A stretch of 64,000 nucleotides of DNA from Panicum virgatum (GCF_016808335.1 NC_053141.1:28315581-28379580); one strand, 5' to 3'; counted from the first letter of the stretch, positions 34,807 to 46,894 are shown. Notes: generated from the sequence alone by a model not told the origin. A program made the numbers and translations.

Positions 34807-35722
34807 TGGCACACCGCTGCCAAGGGTGCAGACCAGCGGGACGGGAGGAGCAATGGAGGGTGTGGAATGGATGAGGTTGAAGGCCGTGGGGGGGGAGCTT
34901 GCTGTGGGGAGCACAAGGATGGCCACAGAGCCGGGGTGGAGCGGGGAATGGGGGATGGTTTGGCGGTGGGATGCCGGATCCCGCACAAGGTAGGCACGCG
35001 CCGTGCTGTGGGTGAAGCAAGGAGGCCGGCCGGCGCAACGGAGCAAGGCAGGCGGCAGAGAAAAATGGTGCCACTGACCCGGGGCAGCGGATGCCTTGCA
35101 AGGGAGGGGATGAGGCCGGGACCGTGGAAGACACCGATTGGGGGTGGACGGCGGCGGATTCGAAGGCCGGCGCGGCGGAGGGAGGGGGGCGAACACGGGC
35201 CGGTCTGGCCCCGACCTTGACGTGCCGCCCGGGCGACTTTGACACCGCGAAGCCTGTAGCCTCCCTCAAATCCGGTGTGTCATCGGCGGCGGGCCACGGA
35301 TCCGTGAAATGGCGGAGACTCCACAGTCCGCCGGCGGCGGAAAGCGGCGGCGGATCGACGGCGCTGGGGGCTGCGGGTGGACAGGCGTTGCGTTGGTTTG
35401 GGGGGCACATCGTTGGCCGGGGGGATGCGCACGGGGGGCGCCTAACGCGTTCGGCCGTGCGGCCCGCCTATGGCCCCATCACGTGGGCCCAAATTTTTAC
35501 ACTGTTGCAACCAAAGATATGGGTTGGATTACCGGGAAATTTTTCCCCTCCCACAACCAAACAGGGCCGTAGGTCTCGATCTTGTGGCCCGCCAGTATTT
35601 CTGGCCTTTAAATAGTAGGGCCTCGCAACCCTAACGCCCATCACCCCACACCCAACCCCACGCCGCCTCCCCGCAACCATCGACATCGCACCACCCCCAC
35701 CCCTCACCGCCTCCTCGCATCC

Positions 35723-36832
35723 ATGGACATGCCCTTTACGCGCTTTCTTCCTGATTCTTGCTATGCCGAAGCCTCAGAGTTGTTTGAAGCTAACGCCAGT
35801 TTACCGCTGAAGCAAAGGATTGAATTGCTTATCAAGGTAGTGAAAGGTTCCCCAATTTCTGTGTTTCGTACACATGCTTTTTTTCGGATCCGGTTTCTGC
35901 TTTCTTTTGGCTAGACGCAATTGTAAGGTTCCCCAATTTCTGTCTTTCGTTCACATGCTTTTTTTCGGATCCGGTTTCTGATTTCTTTCCGCTCGACGCA
36001 ATTGTCTTCTTCGGTGAACATGGTTAGGGATTGTTTGTAGTTAGGGTTTAATTCTAGACTCACAAAAAAAAGGGTTTAATTCTAGACCATCGGCTTAGGT
36101 GAGAATGACCCAAGTCCAATTCAAGGGTATTCAAGGCACCGATGAGATGACAGAAAAATGAAAAAAAGGAGGCAGATTTATCCTTGCTGGATTGAGCAGG
36201 GCTAGGATGTTGTTATGGTTGTACAAATATTGGAGATGTTGACACATAATATAATTTTCTGACTTGTTCTTGTGGCAAGGGAGTTTTGGTGGGATGGAAA
36301 CGGGGCACGGCAAGACAAAATCTAGGCCCAATCTAAGCTCGTTTATTTTTTAGATCTGAATCTTATTGTGTTGAGATCGATCTGTTGTATACTTTGTTAG
36401 CTCAGGAATTTGTGTTCATATGGATGTGAACATCAGAAATGATTTTGCTTTCGCAATTCCATTTTATTTTACTATTTGCAGCACTGAATACTTGTATAAG
36501 CTTAATGCCATCATCTTCGGTTTGCATATCAGGTCCTTGCATACAAAGATTCATACACAGACCTTCTTATGTTATCTAATTTATGAAAATTAATTTAGTG
36601 GAAGTGTTTGTGCCATTTTCCTACCATCTATGCTGTATTCTTTTGTATTGTGTTACTGCAATTTTTAATGCTTTTCATTATATTATGTGATTGGTACAAA
36701 CAATCAATTACTTTCTTACTATGCAATAAACCTGCAGTTCCTCGAAGAAAAAGAAAAAGAGCTGAAGGCAGGAACTTGTACTGAAGTCCTAGGTGACATG
36801 AATCATGAGAAAGATAGTGGAATATGTAAGGT
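35723..36832 (+). pseudogene. Two exons of an unrecognised plant gene (5' part)
   Basis: A TATA-like TTTAAATAG near 35609 is followed by a leader with an ACCCTAA telobox. Exon 1 (35723-35836) encodes MDMPFTRFLPDSCYAEASEL, then FEANASLPLKQRIELLIK, and ends at AAG/GTAGTG. The sequence CCCCAATTTCTG...TCACATGC in the intron is duplicated (about 35850 and 35932). Exon 2 (about 36739-36832) follows CTGCAG and encodes FLEEKEKELKAGTCTEVLGD, then MNHEKDSGICK, with donor GTAAGG. No further exon was found before transposon sequence begins. Function unknown; it could be a truncated host gene or a captured piece. Confidence 0.5.
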
Positions 36833-36908
36833 AAGGATGGCCATTGTGACAGCCTCCCATTTTAGTGCAGCCTAGTTTCATTCATCATAATTCTTGATTA
36901 TAATGTCC

Positions 36909-37004
36909 ACTGGCGGAGCCTGACCACATAATTAGGAGGGGCCAGCCTTTGTTAATTTAGCCGGGGGCATGGCCCTCTATGGCCCCAACGTAGCTCCGCC
37001 ACTG
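36909..37004. mobile_element. Very short MITE-like inverted-repeat element
   Basis: Ends CACTGGCGGAGCC and, inverted, CAGTGGCGGAGCT, 96 bp overall with GGGGCC-rich inner inverted segments. Such CAGTGGCGGAGC mini-elements are common in grass genomes. No coding capacity. Confidence 0.55.
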
Positions 37005-37084
37005 ATGAACAAATGATGGATAGGAAAATGATTCATACAAAAGTGTATTTTCTTTGAAGGGGAAACTGTGGGGGAAATCCTCAC

Positions 37085-37395
37085 AGTGCTTCAATTTTCA
37101 TTAAATGGGTTAGAAAAGTTAGGCGAAATACTTATAGGGGAAAGAAAGAAAAGGAAAAAGTTAGCAGCCAAGAAGCTACTGAGTCTTTGATTACATGATT
37201 AAAACAAAAAAGGTGAAGCAGCACTTGATCCCTGAACCTCACGGACCAGAGATGTAGAGAAGGTTGTACATTATCAAAGATAACCGAATTCCGCAGTTTC
37301 CATAATTCCCAAGCTGCAATAAGAAACACCTCCATAAAAAAGTCATGGGGAAAGTGTATTTCGAAGTTAAAGAAAACAAAGAAACACACATCCAC
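37085..37395 (-). mobile_element. 5'-truncated LINE, ORF2 C-terminal tail
   Basis: The minus strand reads FFMEVFLIAAWELWKLRNSV, then IFDNVQPSLHLWSVRF and a short hydrophobic end, the pattern of the last domain of plant L1 ORF2 (W-N-W-K-RN...F-N...S...W). Everything upstream is missing, as expected for target-primed reverse transcription that stopped early. Not part of the LINE at 17.6 kb. Confidence 0.6.
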
Positions 37396-37404
37396 AGGTC
37401 ATGC

Positions 37405-38410
37405 CATGATGTATTTAGTTACAAAGTTGAGGTTCCAAGTCTATCAAGTTTTATTCAAACAAAAATGACAAGAATTCAGGTGAACATAAATACATAGATG
37501 AAAATTTTCCTCATATAGTGAACATGCACTCATAATAATTTTTTGTAAGTAAAACAAAACGAGTTTGCACCTAAAACTATGGATGCTCCTAGTTTGTCGA
37601 GGTTCTCAATCGTTTGCTCACTCCCTCCATCCCAAAATAAATGCACTTCTAGAGTTCAAAATTTGTCCCAAAACAAATACACATCTATGAATGGAACAAT
37701 CTAGCTCTGGTTGTGTTTTTATTTTAATTCGGAGTCAATGCTATCTTTGCTGATCTCGCAAAATGAACAAAAGAATCCGCCTTGACGACAAGGACATTTC
37801 GTTTCCGACGCAGAGGAAACTGTCTTTTGCATTTCCAATTTGATCAGAACCCTAAAATTCTGCCTCCAGTCCAACACTCGGATCGTCGAGAATGTATTCC
37901 ATGCGTGGTCATCTGATCTGGAGTTTGCACCTGCAGCTAATCGCCCGGCCTGCTCTACGCATTGAGGGAGGACTAGCCATAGGTAGACAACGTAGGGGAG
38001 CGCTACTGTGCTAGATATTTCGGCTGCTGCAATAGCCAGAGCGTCATCAGTGACTTTTTATGGTGAGATAGGCACCAACACCAGTAGGTAGGTGAGGCTA
38101 TCCACACTCGTTTTCATCTATTTTCATCCTCTAAAATGAATGTTCTGTCCTAGTAATCGATATTCTTTCCTCTATACCCAGTTCTCCCATACCCATCCAT
38201 ACTCTATATTTTATCATCTATACCAACTACCATATATTTTATTCAATCATCTCCAACTCCCATCTCCTTTCTTCTCCTTTTCTTCTCCTCTCCTCTTTTT
38301 TCTCTTTTCTTTTTTATCCTTCTTCCCTTTTACAATAGTTTAGTAATACAATTTTTAACTAAAAAATAATGGTTTTTATTTTTTTCTCTTTTTTCTTTTT
38401 TCTTACTTTA
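37405..38410. other. Spacer with a Stowaway-like fragment
   Basis: 37620-37700 begins CTCCCTCCATCCCAAAATAA, the usual Tc1/mariner (Stowaway) terminal sequence, with no partner terminus. The rest is AT- or pyrimidine-rich (38200-38400) without genes or repeats that I recognise. Confidence 0.45.
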
Positions 38411-38415
38411 ATCTT

Positions 38416-39131
38416 TGTCAGGACTGCTGTTGTGCAGGGAGTAGGAGTGGGAGGTCAGAGGCCGCGGGCTTGGCTCCCGACGGCGGCGAGGGCGCGACGC
38501 CGTCCTGACGGCCGGCGTCGAGCAGAGGAGCGTGTGCGTGAGGGAACGGTTGAGCAAGAGGACTAGACGCCCTGAGATCCAAATGATCTCCAAGCATAAC
38601 TGCATTAGTCTCAGGTTCAGGCCTTTATGGCCAATTTACATAACTGACTCGAGATTACAAATTCAAACTAAAAGATACAACTGCTCTAGCAGGTTGAGCG
38701 ACATGGGCACGTGCCCTGTACTAGTCACGACGACGCCTCTGATACACATTGCTGTACATAACCTGGCTCTAATACCAGATTGTCAGGACTGCTGTTATGC
38801 AGGGAGTAGGAGTGGGAGGTTGGAGGCCGCGGGCTTGGCTCCCGACGGCGGCGAGGGCGCGACGCCGTCCTGACGGCCGGCGTCGAGCAGAGGAGCGTGT
38901 GCGTGAGGAGGGAACGGTTGAGCAAGAGGACTAGACGCCCTGAGATCCAAATGATCTCCAAGCATAACTACATTAGTCTCAAGTTCAGGCCTTTATGGCC
39001 AATTTACATAACTGACTCGAGATTACAAATTCAAACTAAAAGATACAACTGCTCTAGCAGGTTGAGCGTCATGGGCACGTGCCCTGTACTAGTCACGACG
39101 ACGCCTCTGATACACATTGTTGTACATAACA
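38416..39131 (-). mobile_element. Miniature LTR element: LTR - primer site - LTR
   Basis: Two nearly identical LTRs (38416-38762 and 38781-39131) are separated by only 18 bases, whose minus strand reads ATCTGGTATTAGAGCCAG, a slightly altered initiator tRNA-Met primer site. Ends are TG...CA, and a perfect 5-bp target duplication (ATCTT, 38411-38415 and 39132-39136) flanks the whole. The LTRs differ at about seven positions plus a 3-base indel. No polypurine tract or coding region remains. The left copy lacks the last base or two of its terminus next to the primer site. Confidence 0.85.
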
Positions 39132-39136
39132 ATCTT

Positions 39137-40246
39137 TCTCCCTTTTTTCTCTTCTTTTTCTCTTTCCCCTTTGGTTTCGAGTCCTCAAAATTTTATACTA
39201 GAATTCTTGCAACAAGTATAATCTACTGTAAAAGTTTCACATGCATATCTACATTACAATCTAGAGCTTGAAACAAGATTAAATAAAAAACTATATCTAA
39301 AGACTTTGGATTGTCTTGAAAATTTTACACAAGTTCTAAGATCTACAAACTAGCCTATGGCCCAAAAATCAAGCCTAGAACTATCCTAGAACATGCGTTA
39401 CAATTAAAAGCTAATAAAAGTAACATTTATTCTAGACCAAAATTTATATTGAAACTGGTCATGGTCCTGTACAAAAGTTGTAGATCTTTTCATAAGGATT
39501 GCCACAAGTTTCACTTTGCATTTTTAGAGTTTTTCTACAATTTTATACAGATTTTACAAGTTTGCAGGATTGAAACCAAAACTTGAAACATGATTTTGCA
39601 GATGGGCCCATGAGTTTTGCACGCAGGACCCTAGAAAGATCAAAATCGAAGCAATATATGTGGCCCTCGGCCATGGCTGGTGGTGCTGCAGCTCAAAATT
39701 CCGGCAAGGGGCTCACCGACGGCAGTGGAGAAGAGGTGGGAGAGCACTAGAGCGATGAGAGGAGCCTGGTGGTGGCCTCGGTTGGACGCGTGGATGGCCG
39801 AAGTGAGCCTTCGACAGGAGCAGTGCCATGGCGGTGGTGCTGGTGGCAGCGAGCGGCGGTGCTCTAGCGAGGCAGGAGGAGCGGAGCTAGGCCGGAGAGG
39901 TTCTGGAGGAGGTGGGTGAGCTGTTTGTGGGCCTGGCTTAGGTTGAGGAGGGGCAGAGGAGGGGGTTCAATGACCGAGAAGGCACGACAGTGCTAACGGC
40001 GGGCGGAGGATCTGCTCGGTGTGGCAGGCGAGCGGACGGGCGGCGGCCTCCAGCTCCAGCCAGATGATGGGCCCCATACCATGTTGGTGCGTAGCTATCA
40101 TCCTCTACCTCCGCTAGATTTGGCGTCTAGAGGCCGATACGGAGCGATAACGTGAGGGATGTCGGACCCTGGTGCAGCTCATTTATCTACGCTAATGCGT
40201 AATCTAGGGGCGGATACAAACCCTCGGTATGGATAGCCTAAGCCTC
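39137..40246. other. Spacer, GC-rich in its second half, no supported gene
   Basis: 39137-39600 is AT-rich. 39660-40080 is GC-rich with an ATG-led frame (39680-39919) whose composition explains its openness. I see no domain or element ends. Confidence 0.35.
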
Positions 40247-40249
40247 TTA

Positions 40250-40880
40250 GGGTCAGTTTGGAATGGAGTGTTTTTATAACAAAATTAAATAAATAGATTT
40301 TTTTGGAAAGTTTTCTGGTTTAGGTGTTTGGAACGAAGGAAAACTAATTTCCATCCCGGAACGGCTTCTTTCCTTCACAAAACATTGGGAAAAAGTATCC
40401 AACAGAATCCAAAAGAAAAATTCCTATGGTATTTCATCAAGATGGCCCTACTGAAGAGTAGGTCTAGCTATGTTACTGTGCTTCATGATTTATTGCCGAT
40501 GAATCCGTACGTTGAGAAGTCTCGTCAATTTAAATAGTAACATGTGGGGCTTTAGAAACAAGAATAATTAGGGGAGGATGAGGAGGGGTGTGATTATTAT
40601 GGGAGAAAGAAAGGAAGAAACAAGGAGGAGATTTGAGAAAGGAATGTATAAGAACTTATTCTCATGTATTAGCATGTAAACCTAGTTTAATTAGAGCGAA
40701 CTGCCGGAATCTTGTTTAATTAGCATTTGTGATTTTTTCATATCTTTCTTAAAAATCCAAAGGACCTAAACTTTTCATTTCTGTGTTTCAAAATTTTGTA
40801 GTTTTTCACGTTTTACTCCACACGATTCCTGCATTTTTTCCTGTTCCTATATTTTGCATTTCAACTTTCCAAACAGACCC
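40250..40880. mobile_element. Tourist-like (PIF/Harbinger) MITE
   Basis: TIRs GGGTCAGTTTGGAA (left) and GGGTCTGTTTGGAA (right, inverted) are flanked by a TTA duplication (40247-40249 and 40881-40883), the PIF/Harbinger target preference. 631 bp, without transposase; the chance frame at 40328-40537 is not supported. Confidence 0.8.
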
Positions 40881-40883
40881 TTA

Positions 40884-41707
40884 ACTTTTATGAAGACCAC
40901 AACAGAACGACTTTACGACAGCAATTGATTATAGATAAGGAGACGCACATATAAGGCTAGTTTTAGTACAAATTTTATGGCATTAAAAGTTATGCCACAT
41001 CAACAAATTTGTTGACATGGCAGGATCACTACAAGGAGAGATAAGGGACAGTTTCATGGATGTGAGATAGGTTTCATCCTTGTTATACTCGGTTACCAAG
41101 TTCATAGTCTTTGTAATAGTGCAATGAAACTATGCATAGAGATTGAATAAAAGATAAATTTAATTTGATAAATAAATAGAAAGATAAGCATATTTGAATA
41201 TTTAGTTTTATTTCCTCTATTTTCTTTTGATAGCCCTATCTCCAAAATTCAATTATTATATTTCGATAGTGGCATACAAGTTGACATCTTGGAACAGTAC
41301 GGATGGTCATTCGATTCCCATGCAAAATGACTTCTCTTGGAAAAATATCAATGTACGAATATGATAACATCGAAAATGAGGAGTCATAATTAATGAGATA
41401 ATAAGTGAAGTTCTTCTCCTTGATCTTCGTACCAAGATGAAATAGAACTATCAAAATATAATAGAGGAAATATTATTTTGTACCTATTTTAGCTTGTGCA
41501 ACACAGTAGCTCACTAGCTAATGCAAGACTCGCCTCCAGCTATATTATTTTAACTTTTGATGGCTGAAAACTTAATTAATAGAGGTAGCAGAGTGCATGC
41601 ACATGCAAGGCAAAACTAAAATACTAGAGCTTCATGGAATACCTCAATTTCGGATCTTGGAGTTCGCGAGTTCCAGATAAGGTCGAAGCTTGGCTTGATT
41701 CTAAGTA
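40884..41707. other. AT-rich spacer, nothing identified
   Basis: No terminal repeats, domain-bearing frames or RNA genes were recognised here. Confidence 0.4.
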
Positions 41708-42542
41708 GGCAACATATGGGGTGAAAACCAGGCTGCTGTGCAAACTATGCAAACTAGCAATCAAGACTCTAGGATTCTAATCCAATAGCAACACATAAAG
41801 GTGAGTTAGTTTAGCACTTAAACCCTCCCACCAATCCCCTCCTAATTTTACTTTGTGCAAACCCCCCGTCGGTTCGGTTCTGATCCGCCCTAAACCGGGC
41901 ACCGCGCCACCGCCTCCTGCCCTGCGCTTGAGCCGCTGCCACCATGTGCCTGACCTGCCACCTGCTCGTGCGCACACCGCCCCCTGCCGCCCTGCGCTGC
42001 GCCTGGAACCTACCGGCAGTCGCGGCCTCCATGGCGGCAGTGGCAGCACCGGTGTTAGGGTGTGTGCAATGGTAACAAGATAAAGTTTTTGAGCAAGCTT
42101 TATCACCAAAAGCATGGAACCTACCAGAACCAGCTGAAGACACAGATTAAACAATCAACTGTAATTAAACTTGTATTTATTAGGACAAGCATCACAAGGA
42201 AGCAGGATTGATGCGACACCTGAACCAAAGGAATCACTGCCAATCTTGCAGAAACAACGTAGGGCGGCAGGCGGCGGCAGGCGGAGGGGCGGCAGCGGCG
42301 GGTCAGGTGCAGGCGGAGGGTCAGGCGGCGGCGGCGTCAGGAGGTGCCCGGTTTAGGGCGGATCAGAACCAAACCTACGGGGGTTTTTGCACAAAGTAAA
42401 ATTAGGAGAGGATTGGTGGGAGGGTTTAAGTGCTAAACTAACCCACCTTTATGTGTAGCCATTGGATTAGAATTCTAGAGTCCTGATCGCTGGTTTGCAT
42501 AGTTTGCACACCAGCCTGGTTTCCACCCCATACGTTGCCTTC
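41708..42542. mobile_element. 835-bp long-inverted-repeat element (foldback or MULE-like)
   Basis: The left arm starts AGGCAACATATGGGGTG and the right arm ends with the complement of AGGCAACGTATGGGGTG. The two arms match over about 190 bases at roughly 90%, including CAAACTATGCAAAC, GATTCTAATCCAAT, TTTAGCACTTAAACCCTCCC and a GC-rich inner part (GATCCGCCCTAAACCGGGCA). The 430-bp centre is GC-rich at the edges and AT-rich in the middle. No 9-bp target duplication was found, so the superfamily is open. Confidence 0.7.
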
Positions 42543-43356
42543 TCGGTATTGCTTAGCTTGAATTGAGTTTTTAGCACGTTAAATATAAATAGCTCATTCG
42601 TGAATGCTCAGCAGGCCAGTATGTGTAAATCAGCAGGTCATCAAATTATAGTGTTGGGACGAGCAGCATGCTAATATGGTGGGCACCCTTGTCATTGCTA
42701 AAGTCAAGGTCGCAACAGCCAGCATCATGATAGGAGAATTTTTTAGGATGGGAATGTGTGATATGTATGAAAGTATTAAGTAGGGCTAGATGCCAAAATT
42801 TTATTCAAAAGATTTTGATCAAGATGTTGTCATGTGAAATTTAATTATATCATGATAATATGAAACCAATAAAATTAATAAATGCTTCACACTATCAGCC
42901 GTAGTAACACACGTGCTAGGATTATAACAAACCGTCTCAGCTAAAAAATCTTATTCTACTAAGTATTAAAAAATATATCATAAAAGACTTCAAATTATAT
43001 AGTGGAGCAAAATATCACCTATATGACTCCCTAGCAACTGCCAAAAGGCTTCCAGACTGCAGCGAAGCCAAGCTAGCCGGTGGGCCGGTGGCGGCGTACA
43101 TGATTATTAGGGCCTTAAGAATTACAATTTGTTTGTCAATTATTGCTCATGGCTATGCTTAGCGGCACACCGATCTTCTCTTATTTAGGGTTACACCAGC
43201 GGTCAAAAGAATTGTTACAAAAAGTTACATGACGGACCAAGCCAAGCACGAGCATTCGTGCCAGGTGCCACGAATGGCGTGCTTATTTCGGCAAAGGGTT
43301 ACATTTTCATAGCTAACACAAGCAGCCTCAAACTAGGGAAAAACTAGTACTACTTA
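42543..43356. other. 3' flank of the WD40/TFIIIC-like gene
   Basis: Lies downstream of the stop codon at 43357 on the minus strand and probably includes its 3' untranslated region. No other gene or element recognised. Confidence 0.4.
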
Positions 43357-43594
43357 CTAAGCTACTAAGGTTACAGAGGCTGCCGGCGAGGTGGACAGCA
43401 GGAACACCGGCACCGACCTCTGCAGCAGAACACCGCAGAAGGGGCAAAGAGGGACAGCGGGTCCAGACAGGTCGAGCTCGTCTTGGTTGGCGTCCAAAGG
43501 GGACGCCTGCATCGGGTTTCTTAAAACCTGCTGCTCCTCGGAGCTCTCTCCGCACTTCGTGGGCCGCGTGGCACACAGCAGTGAGGCTGGCCAC

Positions 43595-46204
43595 TGTGAC
43601 GGAACCGTCAAATTAAATCTCTAATTAAGCATAATGGCTGTCATTTGAAACACATCGGGCGTATTATCTTAATGGCTTAATTTGGCGATCCTTTCTCAAC
43701 CCACGGCCCGATCGAAACAACACCGGTAGTCTCACGCGAAGGTAGGCACAGATGGTACAAGCGCAACTCATTACTTGAAAATACAAGAGTGATCACGACA
43801 TGAAACATTTAGTTTTACAAACCGAGTTCAAATACATAAATAATTTACAAGATTAACACTTACATAGACATGACTGAAGTCGAAAACAAAGATCCTACAA
43901 CTACTCTAGCTTACATCAGTTCTGATCCACCCCGACCGGTCGGACCGGTCCACCCAACCGGTCGAACCGGTCGGCACCACGCTGCCAACTCCACCAGTCA
44001 GACCGGTCCCACGGACCGGTCAAACCGGTCTACGCAAAACAGAAGGGCTGCACACTCAGCCCACAAGTGTACAACTCGACAGCGCCCTAACCTAATGGTC
44101 CCGCTCCTCAACCTGCCACCCATCTGCATCTCGGCAGATGAACTTGACACAACAGGGGCAGAAGTCGACGTCCGGGTGTCCTGTAATAATAAATGTGGCA
44201 ACAAACACTGAGTATTCTAATACTCAGCAAGGCTTACCCGACCGGTGGGTATAACTTAGCCCACATAACTAGACATGCAATGCTTTTGGCTGGTGGTCAT
44301 TTTGCAGAAACCGCGGCTAAAGTAAGTCCTTACTTTCATGATTTTAGCCCAGATTGTATATATAATCTAACCATGATCTATCATTAGCATAAACTATCTA
44401 TAGCAAACATGGTGGAGCAACAGGTATAAAATCAATATAGAGAAACCTTATATTAATCACTTATCATCCCTACTCGCACTACGCTGCGACTCGGTGATCA
44501 AGGTGCTCATATCCGAGAGCGACTGACGGCGAATCGATCCGATTTAACCTTGCAAGGTGGACCTAACCAACACGGCACGTATTTGCCCCGTCGGACTATA
44601 CATGCCAACCATTCTCCTCCCCGCCTCGAACTACAGGAACCAGCCCAACGACATATGGTCAGCCGAGCTCAACGTGAGACCACCAAAAGTAAACATATGC
44701 ATCTCAATTCTCCGCGACTACTCGACTCGCCCCAGGAGTTGGGTGCGGGTTCCTATACTTTCGAAACAAGGCAGTACTCGGCTTACCGGTTTCGACTACC
44801 TCCTACTCTCGGTATACGGTTAGTACAGTTCAAACATGATCAGCAGGGCCAACAACAGCTCGGTCCTTAACCGACACAGACGGGACTAAGACACCCAGGA
44901 ACCCTGTCCTGCTGTCATACCTATACATCATCATTCCCCGTCCGGTCTCAATTCTCCATTCATTGCGTATCAATTTCACAACTCATGTACTGGAATAAGA
45001 CTATACCTTGTATCTCGCGAGTAACCGGGAATTACTCGACTTCTAAACATCCTATATCTCGCGAGTGGTAAGAGGTCACTCGTCTTCTACCGAGAACTAT
45101 TTAGCATAGCACTTCTATCGTCCTATATATACTAGTATAAACTCGAGGAAACATAGGGATCATGCAGCTAGGGTTCCAAGAAATTCCTACACCTAATGCA
45201 CAAGTAGTAAAGACATATATAGGTGTTATAATTTGAAATAATAGGAGTTGCACCGGGGCTTGCTTTGCGTCTGCTGCTCAACACTAGGATGAGTTGGGCC
45301 TTGGGCCGACTCCCCGTGAACCTCCTCCTGCGGGGCTGGCCCCTGCGGCTCCTGCGGCTCCGCAACCACCTCGTACACGACCTCCTCTGCCGCGGCTGCT
45401 ACACATGTGCATATGCATATGACATGAGAATGCATGCATGAGTTATAAAAATTATAAGTAACTAATACCCAAAATAATTTCTAACCAATTGTACCAACTA
45501 CCCCGACTTTCACCTTCTCAGCCAACACTCCACCGGTCAGACCGGTCCATCAGACCGGTCAGACCGGTCCTACCGAACCTACCGTGACACCGGTCAAACC
45601 GGTCCCTCCGACCGGTCCAACCGGTCTTAGCCAGACCAGAACCTAGGAACCTTGGTGCGGTGAAAATCGCCCACCAACGCCAAATACCTTCTAGGATCTA
45701 GTTCAGGGGTTCATGTGGATGCTTTTGACCAGAGGGAAATCACCTAAAACTAGCTAGAACAAGAGATCGATCCATATCAAGCAAAATACCTTAGAGAAGC
45801 TTTCCCCCGTGGAGAGCTTGAATCCATAGCACCCAAGGGAAGGAATCAAGGAGATGAAGCTTTCCCACGCCGATTTGATCCATTCTAGGCCTTGGAATCA
45901 AATGGAGGGGAGGTTTTGGGTTCTAGGGTTTGGAGGAGAACATGGGAGGGGGAGAGCCTGAGCTCGGGCTGAGCACGGGGAGGGTGAGGGAGATGGTGGG
46001 GAGAAGAGAGAGAGAGTGTGATTTAAATGCTGTGGAGCCCAACCCGACCAACTCGGGCTAGACCGGTCGTCCATACCGGTCAGACCGGTCCGGGCTGAAC
46101 TGGCCCAGGCTGACAGAAACAATTTTTGGTGCTTTGTCGCACGGTTTGAAACTAATGACCGTAATTAATTTAATTAAGTAGTGGATTAACACCTGAGTGT
46201 TACA
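43595..46204 (-). mobile_element. Solo LTR (2.6 kb) inserted in the Helitron
   Basis: Minus-strand ends are TGTAACACTCAGG and GGTTCCGTCACA, flanked by a perfect 5-bp duplication GCCAC (43590-43594 and 46205-46209). No internal domain, primer site or second LTR is found, so it is best read as a solo LTR left by recombination. It carries three clusters of ACCGGTC-type 8-10-mers (43930-44035, 45533-45630, 46055-46095). Confidence 0.82.
43930..46095. repeat. ACCGGTC/GACCGGT short-motif clusters inside the solo LTR
   Basis: The palindromic core ACCGGT, mostly as GACCGGTC, YCAGACCGGTC or CAACCGGTC, recurs about twenty times in three groups. Spacing is irregular, unlike a satellite. Possibly binding sites or short-period slippage products. 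Confidence 0.6.
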
Positions 46205-46455
46205 GCCACTTGCTATCATCTCCCCTCCTCATCCGTAGGCCCCACACGACCCCCTCCCCTCTCTTTTCTCATTTGTTGAATGCTGCAGAGCCCCTCTCGA
46301 ATTTATTCTCAGAAACAGAGGGCGGCGGCGGCGGAAGGCGCGGCCTCGCCGACGAGCCCACATAAGCTGTCCCCTCCCCCGTTTATCTCTCCCCTGTTCT
46401 CATCAGTTTTCTTAGCCCCTCTCTTTCCCTGGTCCAGGCAGCACGGAGTCTGGAG

Positions 46456-46715
46456 ATGGAAAGCGGCGGCGGCGCAGCCTCATCCACAAGGGATTCCCCA
46501 AAGTCTCCTCCCTCTATCTACTCCCTGCCTCCGATGGTGCGCACCCGCTGCCCGCTCCTGAAGTATCGCTAGACATTGGATAATGCAACAACTCTTCTTT
46601 TATCTATCTTCCCCCACCCCCGCCGTTGCTTGCAGCAGCCCCCGTCGCTGCTCGTGGCCTACCTCTGCGACGGCGTGCCTCCAGCGGGATGGAGCGACTC
46701 GGTGGTGTCGTATTC
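46456..46715 (+). pseudogene. Captured exons 1 and 2 in the Helitron, gene unidentified
   Basis: Exon 1 (46456-46536) encodes MESGGGAASSTRDSPKSPPS, then IYSLPPM, and ends in ATG/GTGCGC. Exon 2 starts after TTGCAG at 46636 and encodes QPPSLLVAYLCDGVPPAGW, then SDSVV. A GC-rich leader precedes exon 1. Both run in the Helitron's own orientation. Further exons appear beyond the tandem LTR element, so this is probably one host gene piece taken up by the Helitron. Protein not recognised. Confidence 0.45.
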
Positions 46716-46894
46716 CTTTGTCCTCTCTCAGCCCTTTAATTTACTTCACCCCTCTTTGTAACAACTCATATCCGCCCACCGGCCACCGCTTCCCTCTAGA
46801 TCTGCTGCTGGCCATGGAAACAGGGGTGGCCCTTTGAAGCTCCACGTAGCGCAGAGGAAATGCTTTAGTTTTTAGAGCTGCAATCGCCCCAGCT

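Larger units (their letters stand above)
28040..35568 (-). mobile_element. PIF/Harbinger transposon
   Basis: The left end reads GGCCATGTTTGGTTTCG; the right end, reverse-complemented, reads GGCCCTGTTTGGTTGTG, so the terminal inverted repeats agree over GGCC-TGTTTGGTT. Inside, both on the minus strand, are ORF1 (Myb/SANT-like, 30300-34806) and ORF2 (DDE transposase, 28417-29971), the usual two-gene plan. A clear 3-bp target duplication was not seen (ACT on the left, GTA on the right). A Mutator-like element sits within an ORF1 intron. Confidence 0.75.
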
